Shown here piece after piece: positions 50,613-59,458 of a DNA stretch of 64,000 nucleotides. The position numbers were made by a program, and so were the translations under genes. This DNA is from Actinoplanes sandaracinus (GTDB taxonomy: Bacteria > Actinomycetota > Actinomycetes > Mycobacteriales > Micromonosporaceae), in NCBI RefSeq assembly GCF_030009775.1, contig NZ_JASCTH010000026.1, positions 1 through 64,000 on the forward strand. The letters run 5' to 3'. Under the pieces are notes generated by a model. The model was given only the letters and a program-made list of their open reading frames with translations. It did not search any database and was not told the DNA's origin. Each line of letters begins with the position of its first letter. Position 1 is the stretch's first letter.

Positions 50613-51502
50613 CGGGGCAGTTCCTTCTCGAGAATCGGCACATATGTCTGACCGTCCCGGCGGACATGGCCGGGCGGCAGGACATAGAACTCACAGCGGC
50701 CCGCTTCGATGTCCTTCTGCATCGCCCGCTGGCGACTGTAGTCGAACGGATCGAGCAGGAAGGTCGGCTCGGGCAGCCTTCCCCCGGCCGGGAGCGTCAG
50801 GTCACTCTGATAGACGAACGAACCCGGCGAGGTGTGGAACGGGACGGTCGCGACCAGGATCTTCAGCGCGCCGAACTCGGTGTGCACCTTGAGGGCGCTG
50901 TTGTCGTACTGGGTGACGCCGTCCAGTTTCTGCGCGCGGTACGCGGACAGGGCCAGCGCCTTGGCCGCCTTGCCCAGCCCCACGGCCGGCATCAACGACC
51001 ACAACGACCAGCCGACCCAGCGGCCCGGCTCGGCGCTCGGAGCCGCGCAGTAGCCGCCGACCGGGACCGGGCCGCGGTAGCCGCTGTCGCGCATGTCCTG
51101 CTGCACCTTGCGCAGCAACTGCTTCACGTCGGTGTCGAAACGGAACGTGGACCGCTCGACCATGGCCGCGAACTCCTCCTGCGGCAGGCCAGCGATCAGG
51201 GCGGCGGCCGGCATCAGGATCAGGTCGACCATCACCCACTGCGGCATCGGGATGCCCCGGTCACCGAACGCGATGCCGTTGATCACGTTGAAGAAGTTCA
51301 GGAAGTCCCGGATCGACCAGTCCTTCTCGGCGGTCTCGGTGAAGTCGAGCCACGTGAGCTTGTGGCCGTACGGCGCCTCGTTGAGGTGCGGCCGCAGCGT
51401 CGCGTTGGAGGCCAGGAAGAACTCCACACCGTGCCCGACCAGGGTGTCGGTGTGGTCGGCGAAGTCGGGGAAGCGAGCCTCCACGGCCGGGGTGAACGTC
51501 AT
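50609..51502 (-). CDS. unrecognised protein in the arginine operon between argR and argG
   Basis: I do not recognise the family of this 297-residue protein. It has no signal peptide. Visible segments are FPDFADHTDTLVGHGVEFF, KLTWLDFTETAEKDWSIRDF, a hydrophobic stretch MVDLILMPAAALIAG, and a C-terminal part with FVYQSDLTLPAGG and HVRRDGQTYVPILE. Its start overlaps argR and its end overlaps argG, each by 4 bases, so it is made in step with the arginine enzymes. It is not one of the known arg genes. A role tied to arginine or to ArgR is inferred only from position. Confidence 0.75.
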   Translation of the reverse strand: MTFTPAVEARFPDFADHTDTLVGHGVEFFLASNATLRPHLNEAPYGHKLTWLDFTETAEKDWSIRDFLNFFNVINGIAFGDRGIPMPQWVMVDLILMPAAALIAGLPQEEFAAMVERSTFRFDTDVKQLLRKVQQDMRDSGYRGPVPVGGYCAAPSAEPGRWVGWSLWSLMPAVGLGKAAKALALSAYRAQKLDGVTQYDNSALKVHTEFGALKILVATVPFHTSPGSFVYQSDLTLPAGGRLPEPTFLLDPFDYSRQRAMQKDIEAGRCEFYVLPPGHVRRDGQTYVPILEKELPR

Positions 51503-51999
51503 GCGCGGCTCTCCTCCGAGTCGGACTTGCTCCAGTTGCTGAGTTTCTCGGCGAGGGCCGCACCCGACGCGGGATCGCTGTCACGGGCCACCACGAAGAT
51601 GGTGTCGTCGCCGGCGATGGTGCCGACCACGTCCGCCAGGCCCGACCTGTCCAGAGCGCTGGCCAGGAACTGCGCGGCGCCCGGCGGGGTGCGCAGCACG
51701 GCGATGTTGCCACTGGAGTCCACCCCGGTCAGCAGCTCGCGCAGCAACCGGATCAATCGGGCCGGGCCGTGGCCGGTGGTCTCCCGCAGCGGCCGGTGCC
51801 CGTCTTCCGGGATGTAGTAGACGCCGCTGACCTTGACCGCGTTCAGCTCCTCCAGGTCGCGCGACAGCGTGGCCTGGGTGACGTGGAAACCCTCGTCGGC
51901 GAGGATCACGGTCAGCTCGGTCTGCGACTTGACCCGGCGGGTCCGGATCAGGTCGACGAGCCGGGCATGCCGTCCCGCGCGCGTCTGTGGCGCACTCAT
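51499..51999 (-). CDS. argR: arginine repressor
   Basis: ArgR binds arginine and shuts off the arg genes by binding ARG boxes. The 166-residue protein has the N-terminal winged helix (VKSQTELTVILADEGFHVTQ, TLSRDLEELNAVKV) and the C-terminal arginine-binding hexamerisation domain (PPGAAQFLASALDRSGLADV, GTIAGDDTIFVV). It starts 4 bases inside the end of argF. Placing the repressor inside the operon gives feedback control. Confidence 0.95.
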   Translation of the reverse strand: MSAPQTRAGRHARLVDLIRTRRVKSQTELTVILADEGFHVTQATLSRDLEELNAVKVSGVYYIPEDGHRPLRETTGHGPARLIRLLRELLTGVDSSGNIAVLRTPPGAAQFLASALDRSGLADVVGTIAGDDTIFVVARDSDPASGAALAEKLSNWSKSDSEESRA

Positions 52000-52928
52000 C
52001 TCTGATTCGCCGCCAGCAGCCAGGCCAGCAGCGCCTTCTGCGCGTGCAGGCGGTTCTCCGCCTGGTCGAAGACGGCGCTCTGCGGGCCGTCGATCACCTC
52101 GTCGGTGATCTCCTCGTTGCGGTGCGCCGGCAGGCAGTGCAGCACGATCGCCGCCGGGTCGGCGGCGGCCAGCAGTTCCTTGTTCACCTGGTACGGCCAG
52201 AACGGGGTGAGCCGATCCTTGCCGTCGCCCTCCTGACCCATCGACGTCCAGGTGTCGGTGGCGATCACGTGCGCGCCGTCGACCGCCTCGCGGGGGTCGC
52301 GCAGCACCTCGACCGAGCCACCCGTCCACGCCGCGATCTCCGCCGCCCGGCTCACCACGGCGGCGGCCGGGTCGAACCCGGACGGGCCGGCCACCCGCAC
52401 GTGCATGCCGGCCATCACGCCCGCGATCAGATAGGAGTGGGCCATGTTGTTGGCCGCGTCCCCGACATACGCCAGGGTCTTTCCGCTCGTCGAACCGAAC
52501 CGCTCCCGGATGGTCAGCAGGTCGGCGAGGAGCTGACAGGGGTGGTACCCGTCGCTGAGCGCGTTGATCACCGGGACGTCGACGCCGGAGGCCAACTCGG
52601 CCAGCCGCTCGTCGCCGTGGGTGCGGTAGACCATGGCGGACACGTAACGCGCCACCACCCGGCCGGCGTCGGCGAGGGTCTCACCCCGGCCGAAGTGGGT
52701 GTTCTGCGAGTCCACGATGATCGGCTGGCCGCCCAACTCGGCGATGCCGGCCTCGAACGAGAGCCGGGTGCGCAGGCTGGCCTTGTCGAAGAAGACGGCG
52801 ACACTGCGCGGGCCGGCCAGCGGGGTGTGGCCGAACCTGTTCGCCTTCATCTCGGCGGCCAGGTCGAGGACGTCCGACTGCTCCTGGGGAGTCAGGTCGT
52901 CGTCACGGAGGAAGTGGCGGGTGGTCAC
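51996..52928 (-). CDS. argF: ornithine carbamoyltransferase
   Basis: The enzyme makes citrulline from ornithine and carbamoyl phosphate. The 310-residue protein has a carbamoyl-phosphate site with SLRTR (the usual STRTR with Thr changed to Leu, as in related actinobacteria), the ornithine-binding HCLPAHR and DTWTSMGQE. It overlaps argD and argR by 4 bases each. Confidence 0.95.
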   Translation of the reverse strand: MTTRHFLRDDDLTPQEQSDVLDLAAEMKANRFGHTPLAGPRSVAVFFDKASLRTRLSFEAGIAELGGQPIIVDSQNTHFGRGETLADAGRVVARYVSAMVYRTHGDERLAELASGVDVPVINALSDGYHPCQLLADLLTIRERFGSTSGKTLAYVGDAANNMAHSYLIAGVMAGMHVRVAGPSGFDPAAAVVSRAAEIAAWTGGSVEVLRDPREAVDGAHVIATDTWTSMGQEGDGKDRLTPFWPYQVNKELLAAADPAAIVLHCLPAHRNEEITDEVIDGPQSAVFDQAENRLHAQKALLAWLLAANQR

Positions 52929-54076
52929 CGGATACCGTCCAGAGCAGCGATCAGGGCATCTGCCTGACCGGAAGAGATGATCAGGGGCGGGGCCAGCCGG
53001 ATCACGTCCGGCTTGGCGGGGTTCACCAGGAAACCGGCGTCTCGCAGCTGGGCGGCGACATCGCCGGAGACCGGCTGGGTGAGCACGATCCCGAGCAGCA
53101 GGCCGGCGCCACGGACGTGGTCGACCAGCGGGTGGCCGAGCGACTCGATGCCGCGGCGCAACTGCTCGCCGACCCGCTTCACGTGATCGAGCAGGCCCTC
53201 GCCGGCGATCGTGCGGATCACCGCGAGACCGGCCGCGCAGGAGACCGGGTTGCCGCCGAAGGTGGTGCCGTGCGAACCCGGCTGGAACAGGTCGGCGGCC
53301 GGGCCGAACGCGATGCAGGCACCCAGCGGCAGGCCACCGCCGAGGCCCTTGGCCAGCGTGATGACGTCGGGCTCGACACCCTCGCTCTGGTGGTGGAACC
53401 AGTGCCCGGTGCGCCCGATGCCGGTCTGCACCTCGTCGAGCGCGAGCAGCGCCCCGTGCCGGGTGCAGATCTCCCGGGCGGCGGCCAGATAGCCCGCCGG
53501 AGGGACGACGACCCCGTTCTCCCCCTGGATCGGCTCCAGGATCACCATCGCGGTCGCGTCGGTCACGGCCGCCGCCAGGGCGGCGACGTCACCGAACGGG
53601 ATGTGCGTGACCTCGGGCGGCAGCGGCCGGAACGGGTCGGACTTGGCCGGCTGCCCGGTCAGTGCGAGCGCACCCATGGTCCGCCCGTGGAACGCGCCGT
53701 CGGTGGCCACGATGTGGGTCCGCCCGGTGAGCCGGGAAAGCTTGAACGCCGCCTCGTTGGCCTCCGCCCCCGAGTTGGTGAACAGCACCCGGCCGGGCCG
53801 GCCGGCGAGCGCGAGCAGCAGGTCGGCCAGCGCCACCGGCGGCTCGGAGATGTAGAGGTTGGAGACGTGACCCAGCTGCTGGATCTGGTGGGTCACGGCG
53901 GCGACCACGGCCGGGTGGGCGTGGCCGAGGGCGTTGACGGCGATGCCGCCGAGGAAGTCGACGAACTCCTTGCCGTCCTCGGCCGTCAGGACCGCGCCCT
54001 CGCCCTTGACCAGGCCGATCGCCGGGGTGCCGTAGTTGTTCATCATCGACTGCTGCCAGCGCTCGACGAGGCTCAT
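52925..54076 (-). CDS. argD: acetylornithine aminotransferase
   Basis: This PLP enzyme of class III transfers an amino group to N-acetylglutamate semialdehyde. The 383-residue protein has the cofactor lysine in ITLAKGLGGGLPLGA and the binding residues in NSGAEANEAAFKLSR. The start at 54076 overlaps argB by 4 bases; a longer frame upstream is not supported. Confidence 0.95.
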   Translation of the reverse strand: MSLVERWQQSMMNNYGTPAIGLVKGEGAVLTAEDGKEFVDFLGGIAVNALGHAHPAVVAAVTHQIQQLGHVSNLYISEPPVALADLLLALAGRPGRVLFTNSGAEANEAAFKLSRLTGRTHIVATDGAFHGRTMGALALTGQPAKSDPFRPLPPEVTHIPFGDVAALAAAVTDATAMVILEPIQGENGVVVPPAGYLAAAREICTRHGALLALDEVQTGIGRTGHWFHHQSEGVEPDVITLAKGLGGGLPLGACIAFGPAADLFQPGSHGTTFGGNPVSCAAGLAVIRTIAGEGLLDHVKRVGEQLRRGIESLGHPLVDHVRGAGLLLGIVLTQPVSGDVAAQLRDAGFLVNPAKPDVIRLAPPLIISSGQADALIAALDGIR

Positions 54077-54990
54077 TCGCTCGTGCCTTCGCTCGCGCCC
54101 GCGGGGACCACCATGGTTCCGAATCCTTCTTCCGTGAAGACTTCGAGCAGGGTCGAGTGGGCGACCCGGCCGTCGACGACGTGTGCGGCCGGCACGCCGC
54201 CGCGGACCGCGCGCAGACATGCCTCCATCTTGGGCGCCATCCCCGACTCCAGGCCAGGGAGCAGTTTCTCCAGGGCGTCGGCGTCGATCTCGGACGTCAG
54301 CGAGGAGGTGTCCGGCCAGTTCGTGTAGAGGCCGGGCACATCGGTGAGGACCACCAGCTTGCGGGCCCCGAGCGCGACGGCCAGCGCCGAGGCGGCGGTG
54401 TCGGCGTTCACGTTGTGCAGGACACCCTCGGCGTCCGGCGCGACCGTCGCGATCACCGGGATGCGGCCGGCCGCGATGAGATCGTCGACCGCCGACGTGT
54501 TGACCCGGTCGACGTCGCCGACCTGACCGATGTCGACCGACTCGCCGTCGATGATGGCCTGCCTGCGAACCGCGGTGAACAGGCCCGCGTCCTCGCCGGA
54601 GAGGCCCACCGCGAGCGGCCCGTGCTGGTTGATCAGACCGACCAGCTCACGGCCGACCTGGCCGACCAGCACCATCCGGACGACGCCCATGGCCTCCGGG
54701 GTGGTCACCCGCAGGCCCCCGCGGAACTCCGACTCGATGCCGAGCCTGGTGAGCATGCGGCTGATCTGCGGGCCGCCGCCGTGCACCACGACCGGCTTGA
54801 TGCCGACATGCCGCAGGAACACCATGTCGGCGGCGAACGCCTTCTGCAGTTCCGGGTCGATCATGGCGTTGCCGCCGTATTTGATCACGATGGTGGCGCC
54901 GTGAAAACGCTCCAGCCACGGCAGGGCCTCGATCAGGACCTCGGCCTTCTGCTGGGCGGCGATCGTCGATTTCTGAGCGGCCGTCGTCAT
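54073..54990 (-). CDS. argB: acetylglutamate kinase
   Basis: This 305-residue kinase of the amino acid kinase family phosphorylates N-acetylglutamate and is usually the arginine-inhibited step. It has TIVIKYGGNAM, VVVHGGGPQISRML and an N-terminal extension of about 25 residues (the helix often needed for arginine inhibition). It overlaps argJ and argD by 4 bases each. Confidence 0.95.
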   Translation of the reverse strand: MTTAAQKSTIAAQQKAEVLIEALPWLERFHGATIVIKYGGNAMIDPELQKAFAADMVFLRHVGIKPVVVHGGGPQISRMLTRLGIESEFRGGLRVTTPEAMGVVRMVLVGQVGRELVGLINQHGPLAVGLSGEDAGLFTAVRRQAIIDGESVDIGQVGDVDRVNTSAVDDLIAAGRIPVIATVAPDAEGVLHNVNADTAASALAVALGARKLVVLTDVPGLYTNWPDTSSLTSEIDADALEKLLPGLESGMAPKMEACLRAVRGGVPAAHVVDGRVAHSTLLEVFTEEGFGTMVVPAGASEGTSE

Positions 54991-56171
54991 GACGAGTACG
55001 CCGAGTTCTCGTGGACGTAGGCGTGCGACAGGTCGGTGGTCCAGATCGTCGCGCCCATCTCACCCTCACGCAGGTTGATCGTGACGGTCACGTCCCGGCC
55101 GGACAGGTCGACCTTGCTCCGGTCCTCGGCGGCGGCGCCGCCCTTGCAGATCCACACACCGTTGATCGCCACGTCGATCCGGTCGGGCTCGAAGGCGGCG
55201 CTGGTCGTGCCGACCGCGGCCAGGATGCGGCCCCAGTTCGGGTCGTTGCCGAAGAACGCCGTCTTGACCAGGTTGTTGCCGGCCACCACCCGCCCCACCT
55301 GCACCGCGTCGGACTCGCTGGCCGCGCCCCGCACCTCGATGGCGATGTGTTTGGTGGCGCCCTCGGCGTCGGCGATCAGCTGCTGGGCGAGGTCGTGGCA
55401 GACCTCGGTGACCGCCTCGGTCAGCTCCTCCACCGTCGGCTGCCGGTTGGAGGCGCCGCTGGCCAGCAACAGCACCGTGTCGTTGGTGGACATGCAGCCG
55501 TCGGCGTCGATCCGGTCGAAGGTGACCCGGGTCGCGGCACGCAACGCGGCGTCGAGCACCTCGTTGTCGGCGGAGGCGTCGGTGGTGATGACGACCAGCA
55601 TGGTGGCGAGCGCCGGAGCGAGCATGCCCGCGCCCTTGGCGATGCCGCCGACCGACCAGCCGTCACGCTGGGCCACCGCGTTCTTCGCCACGGTGTCGGT
55701 GGTCATGATGGCGTCAGCGGCTTTCGGCCCGCCGTCGGCGGCGAGAGCCTTGGCCGCCGCGTTCACCCCGGGCAGTAGTTTGTCCATCGGGAGCAGCTCG
55801 CCGATCAGACCGGTCGAGCAGACCGCCACGTCACCGGCGCCGATCATCATCGGCTTGGCGCCGGGCTTGCTGATGCCGCGCAGGACGGCCGCGGTGTGCT
55901 CGGCGGTGGCGTGGGTGTCGCGGAAGCCCTGCGAACCGGTGCACGCGTTGGCGCCGCCCGAGTTGAGGACCACCGCGCGGACGATGCCGCCCTTGAGCAC
56001 CTGCTGACTCCACAGAACCGGTGCGGCCTTGACCCGGTTGCCGGTGAAGACGGCGGCCGCCGTGTAGTCGGGCCCGTCGTTGACGACGAGGGCGACATCG
56101 GCGTTGCCGCTGGCCTTGAGCCCGGCGGCGACGCCCGAGGCCCGGAAGCCCCTGGGATGGGTGACGGTCAT
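54987..56171 (-). CDS. argJ: glutamate N-acetyltransferase / ornithine acetyltransferase
   Basis: This enzyme recycles the acetyl group from acetylornithine to glutamate. The 394-residue precursor cleaves itself at the conserved alanine-threonine pair seen in GMLAPALATMLVV. The FFGNDPNWGRI motif near the C-terminus is typical. It overlaps argB by 4 bases. An 85-base gap separates it from argC. Confidence 0.95.
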   Translation of the reverse strand: MTVTHPRGFRASGVAAGLKASGNADVALVVNDGPDYTAAAVFTGNRVKAAPVLWSQQVLKGGIVRAVVLNSGGANACTGSQGFRDTHATAEHTAAVLRGISKPGAKPMMIGAGDVAVCSTGLIGELLPMDKLLPGVNAAAKALAADGGPKAADAIMTTDTVAKNAVAQRDGWSVGGIAKGAGMLAPALATMLVVITTDASADNEVLDAALRAATRVTFDRIDADGCMSTNDTVLLLASGASNRQPTVEELTEAVTEVCHDLAQQLIADAEGATKHIAIEVRGAASESDAVQVGRVVAGNNLVKTAFFGNDPNWGRILAAVGTTSAAFEPDRIDVAINGVWICKGGAAAEDRSKVDLSGRDVTVTINLREGEMGATIWTTDLSHAYVHENSAYSS

Positions 56172-56256
56172 GACTGTGCTTCCTCTGGCATGCTCTCCAG
56201 GCCCTCGTCCGTGAGGCCGCTGTCAGGTCCGGCCGGGCGCCACCCGGTGCAGTCGA

Positions 56257-57258
56257 TCACGGCGCGACTCCGAAGACACTCAAGCCCGTGGTCTCGGGCA
56301 GCCCGAACATGATGTTGGCGTTCTGCACCGCCTGGCCGGCGGCGCCCTTGCCGAGGTTGTCGAGCGCGCTCACCACGATGATGCGGCCCGAGTCGATGTC
56401 GACCGTCGCCTGCAGGTGGCAGGAGTTGGAACCCGCGGTCGCGGCCGTGCGCGGCCAGACGCCCTCGGGCAGCACGTGCACGAACGGGGCATCGGCATAG
56501 GCCTCCTGCAGCACCTCGCGCGGATCGTCGCCGCTCAGCCGGCGCGCCGTCACCGTCGCCAGGATGCCGCGCGGCATCGGCGCCAGAATCGGCGTCATCG
56601 ACAGCGAAGCCGCCCCGGTGGCCTGCTTGATCTCGGCCACGTGCTGGTGGGCGCCGACCTTGTAGGGCGACAGGTCACCCATGATCTCGCTGGCCAGCAG
56701 GTTGACCTTGGCATTGCGCCCGGCGCCGGAAGTGCCCGAACTGGCCACCACCACGACATCCGCCGGGTCGGCGACGCCGGAGGCGATCAACGGCGCGAGG
56801 GCCAGAGTGATCGTCGCCGCATAACACCCCGTGCTGGCGACCCGGTCGGACGCGGCGATCGCCTCCCGCGCGCCGGGCAGCTCGGGCAGCCCATAGGTCC
56901 ATGTGCCGGCGTGCCCGCCACCGTAGTAGCGCGTCCACTGCTCGGCGCTCTCCAGCCGGAAGTCGGCCCCCAGGTCGACCACCTTGACACCGGCCTCGAG
57001 CCGCGCGGCCACAGCCGCCGACTGCCCGTGCGGCAGGGCGAGAAACACCAGGTCGGCGCCGCTCAGCGTCTCAGCGTCGGTGACACCGAGCGTCAGGTCG
57101 AGCCCGGCGAGCTGCGGGTGCACCGCGCTGACCGGCGACCCGGCCTGACTGTGCGCGGTCGCCGCGACGAGGTCGAACTCGGGGTGTCCGGCGATCAGGC
57201 GCAGCAACTCACCGCCCGCGTAGCCACTGGCTCCCGCCACCGCGACCCTGATTCCCAT
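56257..57258 (-). CDS. argC: N-acetyl-gamma-glutamyl-phosphate reductase
   Basis: The 333-residue NADPH-dependent enzyme makes N-acetylglutamate semialdehyde. It has the N-terminal GASGYAGGELLRL nucleotide loop, the catalytic cysteine in STGCYAATI, and GTSGAGRNAKVNLL. It is the first gene of the arg operon. GGAGGTTGGA precedes the ATG, and an ARG-box-like site lies 10 bases upstream. Confidence 0.96.
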   Translation of the reverse strand: MGIRVAVAGASGYAGGELLRLIAGHPEFDLVAATAHSQAGSPVSAVHPQLAGLDLTLGVTDAETLSGADLVFLALPHGQSAAVAARLEAGVKVVDLGADFRLESAEQWTRYYGGGHAGTWTYGLPELPGAREAIAASDRVASTGCYAATITLALAPLIASGVADPADVVVVASSGTSGAGRNAKVNLLASEIMGDLSPYKVGAHQHVAEIKQATGAASLSMTPILAPMPRGILATVTARRLSGDDPREVLQEAYADAPFVHVLPEGVWPRTAATAGSNSCHLQATVDIDSGRIIVVSALDNLGKGAAGQAVQNANIMFGLPETTGLSVFGVAP

Positions 57259-57267
57259 TCCAACCTC

Positions 57268-57283
57268 CGTATGACTATGCAGA
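57268..57283 (-). promoter_or_regulatory. ARG-box-like site in the argC promoter
   Basis: On the minus strand TCTGCATAGTCATACG has the TGCAT and ATACG arms of an actinobacterial ArgR site with a short A/T-rich core. It lies just upstream of the argC ribosome site. CATAGT within it is a candidate -10, so bound ArgR would block transcription. Confidence 0.5.
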
Positions 57284-57524
57284 AGAACGTATCAACTCCC
57301 ACCGGCCGGAGCAACTGACACCCGGGGCATCCCGCATGCTGAGCGAAGACGGCGCTTTCGGAAGGACATTCCCGATTTCGTACGGCCAGACCGTCTCGCC
57401 GAACGCGGGCCGCCCCGGACTACCGCGCGACGGCTCCCGGCGCCCGAACCGCAGCGCGCCCGCCGGGCCGGATCCGCCCCTCACCGGCTACGCGCCCCAC
57501 CTCACACACCCCCACCACCCCCGC
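57284..57524. other. gap upstream of the arg operon
   Basis: No gene is clear here. The sequence is GC-rich with a frame open on the plus strand that runs on into the tandem array, but it has no ribosome site or recognised domain. The likely content is the arg promoter region and the edge of the repeat zone. Confidence 0.4.
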
Positions 57525-57689
57525 ACACCGCCCAACTCCACGCCGCCCGGCTCTACACCGCCCGACTCCACGCCGCCCGTCCCCACGCCGCCCGTCTCCA
57601 CACCGCCCGTCTCCACACCGCCCGTCCCCACACCGCCCGTCCCCACACCGCCCGTCCCCACACCGCCCGTCCCCACACCGCCCGACTCA
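57525..57689. repeat. 11-copy tandem array, 15-bp unit (ACACCGCCCGTCCCC type)
   Basis: There are eleven head-to-tail 15-bp units; four in the middle (57615-57674) are identical and the edge units vary. The unit is divisible by three, so frames on both strands stay open and give Thr-Pro-Pro repeats (plus) or Gly-Gly-Val repeats (minus). I do not call a gene. Confidence 0.85.
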
Positions 57690-57903
57690 CACACCGCAGC
57701 GCCCAGCGCTCCCGAGTGCCTCCCCACCGCCCGGCCCACGACACCACCAGCCACCTCTTGCCCGCGGCGGCACCACAGCCACCACACCGCTCGGGCTTGT
57801 CGCTCCGGACACGCCCACCGCATCCGGTGCGCCGTCCGCAACTCGTTCACCTTGCGTGGCCGCCTCGCGAGACAACGCGGGCCGCACCCGCCACCCCACA
57901 ATC

Positions 57904-57955
57904 GCGATCTTGATGCGGCAGCCACCCGAAAAGGTGGTCAGCGCTCCAAGATCGC
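57904..57955. repeat. GCGATCTTG/CAAGATCGC inverted repeat
   Basis: GCGATCTTG (57904-57912) and CAAGATCGC (57947-57955) flank an inner CCACC/GGTGG stem (57922-57926, 57933-57937). The core resembles the terminator at 49316-49362, which suggests a dispersed palindromic element. Confidence 0.55.
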
Positions 57956-57970
57956 CGCGACCAGCGCGAG

Positions 57971-58036
57971 TGGGGCGGGAGGTGGGGGTGGGAGGCGGGA
58001 GGTGGGGGTGGGAGGCGGGGGGTGGGGGTGGGAGGT
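57971..58036. repeat. G-rich 20-bp tandem repeat with G-quadruplex potential
   Basis: Three copies of a 20-bp unit (GGCGGGAGGTGGGGGTGGGA type) give about ten runs of three to six guanines on the plus strand. This is a strong candidate for intramolecular G-quadruplex formation. Confidence 0.75.
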
Positions 58037-58174
58037 GCTGTGCGGGATATGGCGCCAAGGGGGAGCGGCTGCCAGCTCACAACGGCCGAGTCTGATCTTG
58101 CTCGGGCGGTCGTGAGCAGTGACACGAAATCAAGAATCACCGCAGCTCATGGCCATGAACGCGCGGAAACCACC

Positions 58175-58440
58175 GCGTCGCTCGCGTCCCGCACAGCGTC
58201 GCCCGCATCCCACACGGCGTCGCTCCCATCCTGTACGGCGTCGCCCGCATCCCACACGGCGTCGCTTCGCATCCTGCGCAGCGTCGCTCGCATGCTGCGC
58301 AGCGTTGTTCGCATCCTGCGCAGCGTTGTTCGCGTCCCTCACGGCGTCGCTCGCCTCCCTCACGGCGTCGCTCGCGCGTCCCTCACGGCGTCGCTCGCGT
58401 CCTGCGCAGCGTTGCTCGCGTCCCGCACGGCGTTGCTCGA
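58175..58440. repeat. 21-bp tandem array encoding degenerate heptads on the minus strand
   Basis: About 12-13 units of 21 bp (CGTCGCTCGCGTCCCGCACGG type). On the minus strand they read as seven-residue repeats such as SDAVRDA and SNAAQDA, with high GC at third positions. The heptad pattern continues through two small indels, about +2 near 58373 and +1 near 58264, which together restore the frame. No start with a ribosome site is seen. This is probably a decayed repeat-protein gene, but a non-coding satellite is possible. Confidence 0.55.
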
Positions 58441-59120
58441 TAGCGTGATGCCCGTCGTGGAGGCCGTCATGCATGAGGAGGCGGTCCGTCGGACTGGGGG
58501 GCGATCCGTCGGTAGACGACGGTGCCTGTCGGGGTGATCTTCATGCACGGGACGGGCGGCACGTGGGACACGGCTGCCTCAACTAGGTCGAGACGGCACC
58601 CCATGAGCAGTAGCGCAAGATCCACCGCTGCGAGCCGTAGCTGAGACGTCCTACGGCCTCCGGATTTCGTGTGTGAGCTACGGCTGAGGGCTCCGGTCGC
58701 CGCTCACGACAATCTCCTGGCACCGCACACTTCGCCGCGAGACGGCACGACTCTGGCGTCGCCGGCTCGGGGCGGGACAGGCCCGAGGACACCATCGCGA
58801 GACCGCATGTGCCCGAGGACACCACCCAAACGGCACAAGCCCGGGCCCGGCTCGGAGCAGGACGAGGCGGGGACTCCGACTCGGAACGGGACGGGCCACA
58901 CCAGCCCAGGGCAGGAAGAAGCCCGGAGCTCCGGCTCGAAACGAGACGGCCCCGGACACCAGCCCAGGACGGGATGAGGCTCGGAACCTTGAGTTGGAAC
59001 GGGACAAGGCCTGGAACGGGACAAGGCTCAGGAGTGGCTGTGCCCGGGACTCCAGCTCGGGGTAGGACTGCCGGGACTCCGGATCCGGGCAGGACCGCGC
59101 CGGGACTCCGGATCCAGGCC
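58441..59120. other. repeat-rich stretch without a convincing gene
   Basis: No recognised domain was found in any frame. Degenerate 25-35-base repeats containing GGAACGGGACGGG and GGACTCCGG are scattered here. Open frames on the minus strand give Ser/Pro-rich sequence without known motifs. Confidence 0.5.
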
Positions 59121-59228
59121 GGGCTGGACCCGGACCCGGGCGGGGCCGGGCTGGACCCGGACCCGGGCGGGGCCGGGCTGGACCCGGACCCGGGCGGGGC
59201 CGGGCTGGACCCGGACCCGGGCGGGGCC
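59121..59228. repeat. four perfect tandem copies of a 27-bp unit
   Basis: Four identical units start at 59121, 59148, 59175 and 59202 (GGGCTGGACCCGGACCCGGG then CGGGGCC), followed by a diverged partial copy. The unit is nine codons, so frames stay open. Perfect identity suggests recent expansion. Confidence 0.9.
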
Positions 59229-59458
59229 GGGCTGGACTCCGGGTCCGGGTGGGCTGGGGACGGGGCACTGGCTGGGCGGGGCTGGGGGACGGCGACCAGA
59301 CGCATCAGCCCGGTGGTCGCTTCGCGGCCGGGAGCGGGCTGGGACGTCGCGTTGACGCTCGGAGGCTGCCAGGGTTTGGCGGGGCTGCCAGGCTCGTACC
59401 GATGAAGGGGGTTGTCTTTGGGATCCGCCGCTTCTGCGGTGGTTGTCCGGGCGGATTG

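Noticed and set aside
57336..58115. Plus-strand 259-codon Thr/Pro-repeat frame as a gene
   Set aside because: Openness is explained by the 15-bp unit; no ribosome site, signal peptide or domain; the opposite strand is equally open.
58583..59305. Minus-strand 240-codon Ser/Pro-rich frame as a gene
   Set aside because: It is built on the 27-bp array and degenerate repeats; no start signal or recognised domain.
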